Assembly (NCBI GenBank): GCA_018262895.1
Contig: JADFDJ010000013.1
Coordinates: 1 to 60,454, forward strand
Direction of reading: 5' to 3'
DNA length: 60,454 nt
Origin: Methanomassiliicoccus sp.
GTDB lineage: Archaea > Thermoplasmatota > Thermoplasmata > Methanomassiliicoccales > Methanomassiliicoccaceae
Of the stretch, positions 26,401 through 40,077 are shown in pieces. Both the position numbers and the translations under genes were made by a program. The notes under the pieces were generated by a model that did no database searches, was not told the DNA's origin, and saw nothing but the letters and a program-made list of their open reading frames with translations. Every line of letters begins with the position of its first letter. Position 1 is the stretch's first letter.

Positions 26401-29400
26401 GGTGTCTACGGCCACCACATGAGCGTAGGAGGTCGCCGGCGTGACCAGGTCCCCTGCTACCGTCGATGAGGTGATGTATACCGTGGCGTTATCGTCGGCC
26501 CGTATGTGGACCGCGGATGATATGGTAGAACCTATCACCGTCAGGTTGGCGTTGTCCATCAGGTAGAGGTCGATGTGCAGGTTGGAGTTCAGGCTCGTGC
26601 CTGAGATCAGCCTGAGGGTCGCATCATCCTTCACGATGATCTTCAGCTGGTAGGAGCTGGACTGCACCTCGGTGAACGCGGTGTTGGTGATGGTCAGAAC
26701 ACCGTCGTTGACGACCAGCACATTGTACGCCCAGTTGAAGGCGTTCGGGCCGGTTATGGTGAGGGTCGGGTACTGGGTCTCACCGATCACCAGGTCTGAA
26801 CCAGTGCTGGCGATGTTGACTGTCAGGGACTTGTACGCCACGTTGTTGGTGTAGTCATACTCCTCGACGTTGTGGTTCGAGTTCACGTAAACGTAGATGG
26901 GGTAGGTCCCGATCTGTGACGGCGTCCAGGTGTAGGTGGTCTGGGTGAAGCTGCCCGTGGATACCGTCAGGACGGTGGAGCCGATGTACAGACCGCCCGA
27001 CTGAGCGTTGCCAGCATAGAGGTCCACGGTCACGTTGTTGGCCGAGGCCCGACCGGTGTTGTTCACGTATATGGTGGCGGTCACCGTCTCGATGGACGAG
27101 GCCGGCTGGGGGCTGAACGATATGTCGGCCGAGGTGATGCTGAGCTCGGCCAGGTTCTTCAGCACGGTGAACTGCTTGGACATCACGTTGTTGGTCTTGC
27201 TCTCCTCGGATATCTTCCTCTCGGGGTCGATGAACACGCTGATGGTGTGGGTACCTGCAGGCACGTTGCTCCAGGTTACCGTCGACAGCGTGTAATCGTT
27301 CTCAGAGCCGATGGCGATGGTCTCTATCGTCTGGTTGTTCCAGAAGGCCGCATTGGTGCCCCCGACATACCCCACGATGGAGACCTGCACCTTGGTGGCG
27401 GTGGTCTTACCGCGGTTATGAACGGTGGCCGATATCTGTATGCTGTCGCCCTCGTAGGCGGTCAGGGGAGTGACCGTTATCGGCAGGACCACCAGGTCCG
27501 GAAGCTCCAGGGCCAGGCTGGGCAGGGTCACGTTGATCTGCTTCCAGGTGTTCCCCGACGTCATATCGGGATAGGGCTGGAAGGAGACACCAGTGCTGTT
27601 CATGAACAGAGAGCCGGTGGTGTTCTCATACGTAACGGTCATCTCGTAGGCGAAAGCGGCGTACGGGTTGGGGTTCTTAGGGTCCAGCACCTCAGAGAGG
27701 AGGGGTATCTTGGCCTTGCCCTCGTTGTCGGTCACGTTGTAGGTGTTGGAGTTCTTGTTCAGGTACTGGAGGACCTCGCTGGACGGATAGTTCTGAACAC
27801 CCGCGGGGGTGTTGTAGTACGCAGGCACTCCAGAGCTCTCTATCACGGAACTTACGACCGCTCCGTTTACTGGCAGGGACTGGACGTCGGATACCGTGAC
27901 GTTAGCCCAACGGTAGATGTTTATCGTGGGGCTGAGCGTGATATTTATCCAAACGCAATTAACTGCGAAGAATTGTCCTGAAGCGCCATTATTCACAGTT
28001 TGAATTACTATTGTTTTAATGTCTTCTATTGAGTCTACACCTTGGGAGTATAAGTCAAATTCTGGTGCAATTTCGTGGGTTGTCTGAGCTACCTGAATAT
28101 TTGTATTTGTTAGGCCCCCACCATTAACACTATATTTGACATAATTCGAACCAGTATATGTGTTGGCTGAATAATCAAATACCAAAGAGGCCCCACTAAT
28201 TGGACCAGATAAATCACTCGTGTTGAAGTTGTATAAGCTTAGTGTTGTGCCATATGGAACTGTGTAATAGCTTGAGTCCTTTGCAGTCACACCGGATATT
28301 GCTGAACCGGTGGTATCGACTACAGCAGTCTTGTCTGAGACTATTGAAGTTACTGTCTTCTCAACGGTCACGAATGCTGGCTGCCTATTGGCGATCGTGG
28401 TTGGCTCCTTTTCTGCGTCGGGGTCAAGGGTGATACCATACAGGTAGGCCATGGAGTTATCACGCAGGACCATGGTGTTGTGGTTCTCCTTGTCGGAGAA
28501 GTCCACGCCGATCATGGAGTTCACGGCGGTGAACTGAGTGTTACCGGCGAGGGTAATGCTGGTGTAGGTAGGCAGCGTTATCTTGAAGGTTATCCAGACC
28601 TTGTTGATGTACAGCGTCTGCCCGCCATTGTTGGAGAACCCGATGTTCAGACCGGAGAGGTCCAGGGAGGACATGGACGGCAGGGCCGCGCTGGCGACCA
28701 CCTGGTCGGCCGTGCCCGTGACGGGGTTGACGGCGGTGTTGCTGAAGGTCATGGTGGTGGATCCAACGGCGCCGTTCTCGTATTGGTACAGCACCTTGGA
28801 GGAGCTCGAGTAGGTGTTCCCGGTGTAGTACTGGACATACAGGGTGGCCTGCACGTTGTCCGCAGCGTTGAACACCAGTCCGCCGCTGTCGAAGCCATCC
28901 AGCCACATTGTCTTGGTGTTGGCGACCACATAGTACTCCAGGTCGGAGCGCAGGAGGGAGTCCAGGTCAGAACCGGTTGTATCGTTGCTGGCCTTGGCCG
29001 AGGGCATCCTGGAAAGGTAGTAGTCCGCGGCCTCCCTGGCGCCGGTGGTGTCGTTATCGTTGTCAGCGACGAAGGGGTAAGAGTGGTCGTACATTCCCAA
29101 GTATATCTGATCTAGGAAGGGGGTATCGGCATCAGGGGTCTGGTAGATGTTGGGTAGGGATGAGTCGTATATGTTCACGGTCGAGGACATGAAGAGCAGG
29201 ACCGGAGCGTATCCATAGGACGATTCAGGGAAGTAGGTCTCGTTGCAGAACGAGCCCACCTGGTCGTTGCCGGTGATGCTGGAGCGCCACATGGTGAGGG
29301 TGGAGTCGTCCACGATCATGTGACCGGGGAAGCTCAGCACGCTGTCGTAGGCCTCCAGGGTACCGCCGTTGCGGACCATCACGGCCAAGCTGGGGAAGGC

Positions 29401-29799
29401 GTTGAGCTGATTAAGGTTGGTGGAAAGGGTCGAGTTGCTGAGGACCAGCTTTCCTCCGTCCTCGATGATCAATGTGTAGATCCTATCGTCGGCGGTCCCG
29501 GCGGTCCTGTCGCCTCCGATGTTCTCGGCGAACACCAGGCCTCCGCCGGTGACGGTGACCACGCCGCCGTCCCTAATGGTCAGGTTCCCGTTCATCGTGT
29601 AAGTCGACGTAATATTCCAACTTTTAACGGTGTAATCGGAACCGATGATGCGGTCCCCGTTGGAATAGTCAGAAGGCAGAGAGGCTTGGACCTCGTTTGA
29701 GCTCACCATGAGTATCACCACTCCGGCGAATGATGACATCAGGAGACCTATTGCGATCAGGATGCTCGCAGCTCGATTGGCGACAATACGACCTTTCAT
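23461..29799 (-). CDS. Giant surface protein with CARDB repeats and cytoplasmic zinc ribbons
   Basis: 2112 aa. N-terminal signal helix (ANRAASILIAIGLLMSSFAG). The external part has parallel beta-helix-like stretches (LTIRDGGVVTVTGGGLVFAE, ALYTVE-like) and jelly-roll-like modules, then a long series of CARDB/APHP-type Ig-fold repeats marked by LPDLVV, AEGQTVT and EESNSNN-like linkers. A membrane helix at about 1850-1875 is followed inside the cell by three zinc ribbons (CGEC/CPKC, CSEC/CPEC, CPTC/CHKC), an acidic-helical linker and a Pro/Ala/Glu/Lys tail with LRRIVRRPVEKK. The inner part is unusual for an adhesin and suggests an intracellular partner. An AT-rich patch is described separately. 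The promoter has GATATAAATAAAC about 70 nt upstream. Confidence 0.82.
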   Translation of the reverse strand: MKGRIVANRAASILIAIGLLMSSFAGVVILMVSSNEVQASLPSDYSNGDRIIGSDYTVKSWNITSTYTMNGNLTIRDGGVVTVTGGGLVFAENIGGDRTAGTADDRIYTLIIEDGGKLVLSNSTLSTNLNQLNAFPSLAVMVRNGGTLEAYDSVLSFPGHMIVDDSTLTMWRSSITGNDQVGSFCNETYFPESSYGYAPVLLFMSSTVNIYDSSLPNIYQTPDADTPFLDQIYLGMYDHSYPFVADNDNDTTGAREAADYYLSRMPSAKASNDTTGSDLDSLLRSDLEYYVVANTKTMWLDGFDSGGLVFNAADNVQATLYVQYYTGNTYSSSSKVLYQYENGAVGSTTMTFSNTAVNPVTGTADQVVASAALPSMSSLDLSGLNIGFSNNGGQTLYINKVWITFKITLPTYTSITLAGNTQFTAVNSMIGVDFSDKENHNTMVLRDNSMAYLYGITLDPDAEKEPTTIANRQPAFVTVEKTVTSIVSDKTAVVDTTGSAISGVTAKDSSYYTVPYGTTLSLYNFNTSDLSGPISGASLVFDYSANTYTGSNYVKYSVNGGGLTNTNIQVAQTTHEIAPEFDLYSQGVDSIEDIKTIVIQTVNNGASGQFFAVNCVWINITLSPTINIYRWANVTVSDVQSLPVNGAVVSSVIESSGVPAYYNTPAGVQNYPSSEVLQYLNKNSNTYNVTDNEGKAKIPLLSEVLDPKNPNPYAAFAYEMTVTYENTTGSLFMNSTGVSFQPYPDMTSGNTWKQINVTLPSLALELPDLVVLPITVTPLTAYEGDSIQISATVHNRGKTTATKVQVSIVGYVGGTNAAFWNNQTIETIAIGSENDYTLSTVTWSNVPAGTHTISVFIDPERKISEESKTNNVMSKQFTVLKNLAELSITSADISFSPQPASSIETVTATIYVNNTGRASANNVTVDLYAGNAQSGGLYIGSTVLTVSTGSFTQTTYTWTPSQIGTYPIYVYVNSNHNVEEYDYTNNVAYKSLTVNIASTGSDLVIGETQYPTLTITGPNAFNWAYNVLVVNDGVLTITNTAFTEVQSSSYQLKIIVKDDATLRLISGTSLNSNLHIDLYLMDNANLTVIGSTISSAVHIRADDNATVYITSSTVAGDLVTPATSYAHVVAVDTNFGQSWSSFGGQAKAYVTNISIPSLNPKDSATIYHYRWVKVVVLDGTGERLSGADVSIFHPVNGAYGDDQTGADGSISFRVLTDIRTAGMSTFEGFLGSYFANASYTYGGQTFYGLYTMNVGVVGYSEPVTRTSMAPVTISIAGALPDLDPPIELTTTTPYHYQQVTVTTEVSNIGVVAARDVDVYFYETGVTFYHTMIDYIAPGQTVTVSAIWTASILGQRNISVAIDPFNRIAEFDNNNNGNYTLVTVHGIPDLYVASGDVVLTPSSPIRDQSTTIKAKVHNNGDVSAENVRVSFYATDPSGGVRTLLSDTTLSYIDVNDYAEASISWTPSMAGTYILEVVIDRLGTITEISEANNTYSFEQRVLNFADLRVSYVVFDPASPVSVNDDVSIEASIKNIGDIAATNVLVHYYLGSSSTGTLLDTEVISTIAAGQTVTMTGHWIANIAEGQGSDDVYITVLVNPNLPGRVNEVSYTNNEATMTLTVNDQRADLTFDDDMEITRADLDVTHASQGETVNITVTARNIGSTAASGVKFVFYAVDEDGNPVSFATVKKDVGIGKQVVVNTTWTINRAMGNYTILIFANEDGLIEESDNSNNNITMAFVIDAPNAKIELNPLEGADYKPGESILVTGKVTNENTTQPISGVTVTAYLVRDGQMVGEPFTAKTGAKGTYTISLYVPDGASGNYQVHTSVTIGDKTTSTFKNVSIKGVAEGGVPWYLYLVILAVIAAAILFFSVWLYKYGLGKMVECGECGALIPEASKRCPKCGVEFEVGTAKCSECAAWIPSNSSSCPECGAKFINEAIAEEENAYLAKMREQYDAYADTFRAEAKAAMGKKYSDAKFTEWWKKQPSFVSFESWLSQEEEKRKFSGSSCPTCGTLNPRGATICHKCGSTLEQPKVEQPKAEEPKLEAAPAPAEEVKAEKAPAKPLRRIVRRPVEKKAAPKLEDLKPVEGQEAPVEEKAEEKPVDSPEEKKPEN
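27945..28350 (-). other. AT-rich module inside the giant surface protein gene
   Basis: Over about 400 bp (residues about 483-618) the base composition and third codon positions become AT-rich (AAT, ATT, ACT, TTA-type codons), against the strongly GC-rich sequence on both sides. The reading frame stays open. The encoded module (YYTVPYGTTLSLYN to AVNCVWINITL) has the layout of the preceding, GC-rich module (YYTGNTYSSSSKVLYQYENG to INKVWITFKITL). Confidence 0.7.
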
Positions 29800-29940
29800 A
29801 AACCCACCGATCCCTATGTTTTTAACTTCGGGAATTCGTCGCTATCAGAAGTGTCAGTTTATTTATATCTGAGCATACAATTAACAAAAAATTAAACGAA
29901 CGGGAAAATAAAAAATCGAGCCTGGGTAGGGACTGGTTCC

Positions 29941-31041
29941 CTACTTTCGGCGAATGATTTTACGAATGGAAACCGGCTTTTTCGAGGGGTCGTCGGCTGC
30001 CTCGTCCTTCTTTTCAGAGGGTTTTTTCTTCGTTGGAGGTGCCTTGATCACGTGCCCGCAGTGGGGGCAGGAGGCATCGTCCTCGGATACGCTCTTGAAG
30101 CAGCTAGGGCAGGTAGGGCCGCTAGGCTTCTCCTCGGCCTTGAAGACCGGGGTGGGCTCCTCCTCAGGCTCGGCCTTGAAGACCGGCGTAGGGGCCTCTT
30201 CCTCCGCTTCCTCGGCCTTGAAGACCGGGGTGGGCTCCTCCTTCTCCTCGGGGATCTCGGGCTCGGGCTCCTTCTCCACGATCGGCTCTTCCTCTATGAC
30301 CGGCTCGGGCTCCGGCTCGGGCTCCTTCTCCACGATCGGCTCTTCCTCTATGACCGGCTCGGGCTCCGGCTCGCTATCGAAAGTCGAGACGGGGGCAGGC
30401 GAGGCTTGCCGGACCAGGGCCTCCTCGCGCTGGTTCAGGGACTTCTCCCACTTGACGAAGCGCTTCTGCTCCTCCAGGACCACCTTGCGGCCTTCGGCCA
30501 GCAGAGCCTCCTGATCGGCAAGGACCTTCGACTTGGCCAGAAGGCTCTCTCTGGCGGCGGACAGCTCGTCCAGCAGCTGGTGGGACCTCTCCTGGTCCTT
30601 AAGGATGCTTTCCTCCATCTCCCGGATGCGTTCGCTCATGGCCCGGATGCTGCTCTCATAGTTGGCGCTCCGCTCGGCCAGGGCGGCGATGCCTTCCTCC
30701 CTGCGGGTCAGCTCCTGCTGCCTCCTCTCTATCTCGTTGCGGGAGGCGTTGACCTGCTCCTCGCGCCTGAGCAGCTCCTTCTCGAGTTGTGTCACCTTGC
30801 CCTCACGCTCTAGGACCGCGGTTTCCCTAGGTGTCAGGTCGGCCAGCCGTGACTGGATCTCCTTCTCGTGGGCGTCCAGCTTTGCGGCGCGGGCATCAAG
30901 CTCCTTGCGGGTCTTGTCAAGCTCGGCCTCGAAGGACTCGATCTTGTCCCGTCTCTTCTTGAGCTCGGCCTCCTGGGTCTTAACCTTGTCCTTGAACTGC
31001 TCGATGACCTCCCATATGGGGGTCTCATCAGTAGTGGCCAT
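29941..31041 (-). CDS. Coiled-coil protein with acidic repeats and zinc ribbon
   Basis: 366 aa from ATG 31041 (MATTDETPIWEVIEQFKDKV). Residues 10-200 form coiled coil, followed by an acidic Glu/Pro linker with an exact 18-residue repeat (EPEPEPVIEEEPIVEK type), three PTPVFKAEE units, one zinc ribbon (CPSC/CPHC) and a basic tail IRKIIRRK. It is downstream of the KaiC-like gene (52 bp) and likely its partner. The tail resembles LRRIVRRP at the C-terminus of the giant surface protein. Function unknown; a scaffold role is inference. Confidence 0.75.
   Translation of the reverse strand: MATTDETPIWEVIEQFKDKVKTQEAELKKRRDKIESFEAELDKTRKELDARAAKLDAHEKEIQSRLADLTPRETAVLEREGKVTQLEKELLRREEQVNASRNEIERRQQELTRREEGIAALAERSANYESSIRAMSERIREMEESILKDQERSHQLLDELSAARESLLAKSKVLADQEALLAEGRKVVLEEQKRFVKWEKSLNQREEALVRQASPAPVSTFDSEPEPEPVIEEEPIVEKEPEPEPEPVIEEEPIVEKEPEPEIPEEKEEPTPVFKAEEAEEEAPTPVFKAEPEEEPTPVFKAEEKPSGPTCPSCFKSVSEDDASCPHCGHVIKAPPTKKKPSEKKDEAADDPSKKPVSIRKIIRRK
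30259..30372 (-). repeat. Tandem 54-bp repeat within the coiled-coil protein gene
   Basis: Two nearly identical 54-bp units (18 codons, EPEPEPVIEEEPIVEK plus two residues), in frame. The unit starts CTTCTCCACG on the plus strand at 30271 and again at 30325. Slippage or recombination would change linker length without breaking the frame. Confidence 0.75.
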
Positions 31042-31093
31042 GTGTATCCCTCCATCGATCCTTGCCAACAAGGCGGTCCGCGCGATCGCGACA

Positions 31094-31828
31094 CTATCCC
31101 AGGGACGGCCCCAGGACGTTCAGCCCGCTCTCCCCGACCTCCACTGTATGCTTTTCCATACTGTGCTTGCAGGCCCTCATCTTCTCTACCCTTATGAACC
31201 GGACCAGCTTCCCCTTTGTTCGGTCGAGGCCCAGCTCTATGATTCCGTCCACCAGGAACCCTTCGTTCCCCATTAGGTCGGACGGGCCCCCGCGCACACG
31301 CTCCATGACTATGAAGCATATCAGGTTCTGATCGCGCAGGGTCTTGAAGAAATAGAACATCTTCTTGCGCATGTTCTCCTGGTGTTCCATCAGGGAGTAG
31401 AGCGCTCCCAAGGAGTCCAGGGTGAAGACGGAGAACTTGTCCCCGTGCTTCTTCTTGTAATACTCTATGGTCTGCTCAATGAATTGGATGTAGTCGGTCG
31501 GGCTGTCCTCCTCGATGACGTCGTCCAGCTCTCGTAGGTCGGTGATATCCGATATTTCCATGTTGGGACTGGGATCGATGCCCAGGCTCTGCATGTTGTT
31601 GCGGTGGCTGGCCGTCGTCTCCTCGAGCGTCACGTAGAGGCCGACTTCGCCAGACTTCTCGAGATAGTTCGACATGACCGAGTAGCAGAAGCTGGTCTTC
31701 ATCGAGCCGGGAGGGCCGGTGACCAGAATTACCTTTGGTGCTTCGATGTCCGACCGGAATATCCGGTCGAGCCCCGGTATGGAATCCCGTAGCGTAGTCT
31801 TACCCCGGACATTCAAAACTACAGCCAA
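31094..31828 (-). CDS. KaiC-like/RAD55-type ATPase, single domain
   Basis: 244 aa. RecA/KaiC fold with Walker A GPPGSMKTS at 38-46, LYVTLEETTASH, a Walker B-like FSVFTLDSLGALYSL and GPSDLMGNEGFLVDGIIELG. It belongs to the archaeal KaiC/RAD55-like group linked to signalling and surface organelles (ArlH is a distant relative). Ends in a short C-terminal extension with no extra domain. TTG start 31828, with a TATA element about 25 nt upstream, so the transcript is probably leaderless. It is followed by the coiled-coil zinc-ribbon gene. Confidence 0.8.
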   Translation of the reverse strand: MAVVLNVRGKTTLRDSIPGLDRIFRSDIEAPKVILVTGPPGSMKTSFCYSVMSNYLEKSGEVGLYVTLEETTASHRNNMQSLGIDPSPNMEISDITDLRELDDVIEEDSPTDYIQFIEQTIEYYKKKHGDKFSVFTLDSLGALYSLMEHQENMRKKMFYFFKTLRDQNLICFIVMERVRGGPSDLMGNEGFLVDGIIELGLDRTKGKLVRFIRVEKMRACKHSMEKHTVEVGESGLNVLGPSLG

Positions 31829-31848
31829 TTAAAAAGGTTGCGACGATA

Positions 31849-31860
31849 AAATTAAAAAAG
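31849..31860 (-). promoter_or_regulatory. TATA box of the KaiC-like gene
   Basis: CTTTTTTAATTT-type element on the minus strand, centred 25-27 nt upstream of TTG 31828. This spacing puts the transcription start at or next to the start codon. Confidence 0.45.
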
Positions 31861-31891
31861 TGGACCAACCGCCCTATCGGCGGTATCTGGC

Positions 31892-35824
<3,933 letters not shown>

Positions 35825-35834
35825 GTGATCACCT

Positions 35835-38383
<2,549 letters not shown>

Positions 38384-38438
38384 ACGTAGAAGCTGTGCAT
38401 CCCTTCTCCTACTTCGACCATTAATGTAATAGACTCAA

Positions 38439-38450
38439 GGTATTAATACC
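38439..38450. promoter_or_regulatory. 12-bp perfect palindrome between gyrB and thiC
   Basis: GGTATTAATACC is symmetrical and extends outward imperfectly (AAGG...CCCTT). It lies in the 285-bp divergent gap. A second element, CTATATAAG at 38468-38476, is a TATA candidate, and T-rich TTTTTTTATATT at 38524-38535 could serve thiC. The palindrome is a possible repressor site. I see no TPP riboswitch and no gene in this gap. Confidence 0.3.
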
Positions 38451-38600
38451 CTTCGAACTGCATCTGGCTATATAAGTAAAACCCCTATCCTCGGCATGAG
38501 GGAAAAATGGCGCTTGCTAACGCTTTTTTTATATTCTCCGAAACCCCCGGGGGCGGAAATGTCTTTTAGTAAGATGGGCTTAGGATTTGACCGATAGAAG

Positions 38601-39863
38601 ATGGTCGTTTCGGTCGAACCCTACGTTGAGCAGATCAAGGAGGTGGCCCGCAAGGAGGGGCTAGAGGAGAGCGTTCTCGCCCGGCGGGTCCGGGAGGGGA
38701 GGGTGGTGATACCCTTCAACCCCGTGCACGGTCCCCGGGCCTGCGGTATAGGGGAGGGGCTGAGCGTCAAGGTCAACGTCAACGTGGGCACGTCCCGCGA
38801 CCGCGTGGAGGTCGAGGAGGAGCTGGAGAAGGTCCGCCTGTCCATGGAGTACGGCGCCGATGCCATCATGGACCTGAGCACCGGCGGGGACATCGACGCC
38901 ATCCGGCGGAAGATCATCGCCTCCTGCCACCTGCCCGTGGGCACCGTGCCCATCTACCAGACCGGGCTGAGGATGGCCCGCCAGGGCGCGCTGGTGGACA
39001 TGGACGAGGACGACATCTTCAACGGCATCGTGCAGCACGCCAAGGACGGCGTGGACTTCATGACGGTGCACTGCGGGATCACCAAGGAGGCCGTAGAGCG
39101 CCTGAAGCGCACACCCCGGGTGACCGATGTGGTCTCCAGGGGCGGGTCCTTCCTTGTGGCGTGGATCCTGCACAACGGGGAGGAGAACCCCCTCTACAGG
39201 AACTTCGACTACCTCCTCGACCTGGCCAGGGAGCACCAGTTCGCCCTGTCCCTGGGAGACGGCTTCCGGCCAGGATGCATCAATGATGCCACGGACGCCG
39301 CGCAGGTTCAGGAGCTCCTGAACCTGGGGGAGCTGGTGGGCCGCAGCCGCCGGGCAGGGGTGCAGACCATGGTCGAGGGCCCGGGGCACGTGCCCATCGA
39401 CCAGATCGCCGCCAACGTCCGCCTGGAGAAGAGCGTATGCGACGGCGCCCCCTTCTACGTGCTCGGTCCCCTGGTCACGGACATCGCCCCGGGTTACGAC
39501 CACATCACCGGGGCTATAGGGGGAGCGATAGCCGCCTACCACGGCGCGGACTTCCTATGCTACGTCACCCCCGCCGAGCACCTTTCCCTCCCTACGCCCC
39601 AGGACGTCAAGGACGGGCTGATCGCCAGCAAGATCGCGGCCCACGCCGCGGACGTGGCCCGGGGCCGGGGGCGGGACCGGGACCTGCGGATGTCCACCGC
39701 CCGCAAGGCGCTGGACTGGCCGGGCATGTACCGCGAGGCCATAGACGAGAAGAAGGCCCGGGAGTACCGCGCCCGGGGGACCACCGAGGAGAGCGAGGGG
39801 TGCTCGATGTGCGGCGACGTGTGCGCCATCAAGATCGTCAAGGAGTACCTGAAAAGGGAGTGA
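38601..39863 (+). CDS. thiC: Phosphomethylpyrimidine synthase ThiC
   Basis: Radical-SAM enzyme that rearranges AIR into hydroxymethylpyrimidine phosphate for thiamine synthesis; 420 aa, the short form found in archaea and anaerobes. Recognisable: VNVNVGTS, GADAIMDLSTGGD, PVGTVPIYQ, DFMTVHCGIT, VEGPGHVPID and GYDHITGAIGGA. The cluster motif at the C-terminus reads CSMCGDVC. Since AIR is the product of PurM, both ends of that branch point are in this window. It stands alone, with the tRNA-Thr gene just downstream. Confidence 0.95.
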   Translation: MVVSVEPYVEQIKEVARKEGLEESVLARRVREGRVVIPFNPVHGPRACGIGEGLSVKVNVNVGTSRDRVEVEEELEKVRLSMEYGADAIMDLSTGGDIDAIRRKIIASCHLPVGTVPIYQTGLRMARQGALVDMDEDDIFNGIVQHAKDGVDFMTVHCGITKEAVERLKRTPRVTDVVSRGGSFLVAWILHNGEENPLYRNFDYLLDLAREHQFALSLGDGFRPGCINDATDAAQVQELLNLGELVGRSRRAGVQTMVEGPGHVPIDQIAANVRLEKSVCDGAPFYVLGPLVTDIAPGYDHITGAIGGAIAAYHGADFLCYVTPAEHLSLPTPQDVKDGLIASKIAAHAADVARGRGRDRDLRMSTARKALDWPGMYREAIDEKKAREYRARGTTEESEGCSMCGDVCAIKIVKEYLKRE

Positions 39864-39868
39864 GATGG

Positions 39869-39968
39869 AGCCACTGAGGGGTTTCGAACCCCCGACCTAC
39901 AGTTTACGAAACTGTCGCTCTTTCGCGGTCCCAGAGGTCCTCCGGAACTGCCGCTGAGCTACAGTGGC
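39869..39968 (-). tRNA. tRNA-Thr (CGT) with a D-loop intron
   Basis: Acceptor GCCACTG/CAGTGGC, discriminator T as in archaeal tRNA-Thr, anticodon arm ACAGT-TTCGTAA-ACTGT (anticodon CGT), T-arm GGGGG-TTCGAAA-CCCCT. The two D-stem halves GCTC and GAGC are separated by 35 nt, not the usual 7-8. Removing 28 nt (39921-39948) gives GCTC-AGCGGCA-GAGC, a standard D-arm, and a 72-nt tRNA. Genomic CCA follows the discriminator (39866-39868). The gene overlaps the first bases of an alternative GTG start of the neighbouring plus-strand gene. Confidence 0.93.
39921..39948 (-). other. 28-nt insertion in the tRNA-Thr D-loop, probable noncanonical intron
   Basis: The precursor can form a relaxed bulge-helix-bulge: inner pairing TTCC/GGGA, a CAG bulge, a 4-bp helix GCGG/CCGC, a GAAA bulge, and the outer D-stem GCTC/GAGC. 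This is the shape recognised by the archaeal splicing endonuclease. Exact cut points may shift by one base because of flanking repeats. Confidence 0.8.
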
Positions 39969-40050
39969 GGACGAAATCCATCAAGCCCTACCTCGATTTA
40001 TAGGTTTCCACCCCGGTCGATTGTGCTGGTCGACTAACGGGGACATAAAC

Positions 40051-40058
40051 ACTATAAA
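40051..40058 (+). promoter_or_regulatory. TATA box of the DnaA-like gene
   Basis: ACTATAAA centred 23-25 nt before TTG 40078. It supports a leaderless start there and argues against the longer GTG 39964 start, which would lie inside the tRNA gene. Confidence 0.5.
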
Positions 40059-40077
40059 TCGACTCCACGTTATTCGC

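Noticed and set aside
39964-40077. N-terminal extension of the DnaA-DUF835 protein from GTG 39964
   Set aside because: It would start inside the tRNA-Thr gene and upstream of the TATA box at 40051-40058; the extension shows no domain.
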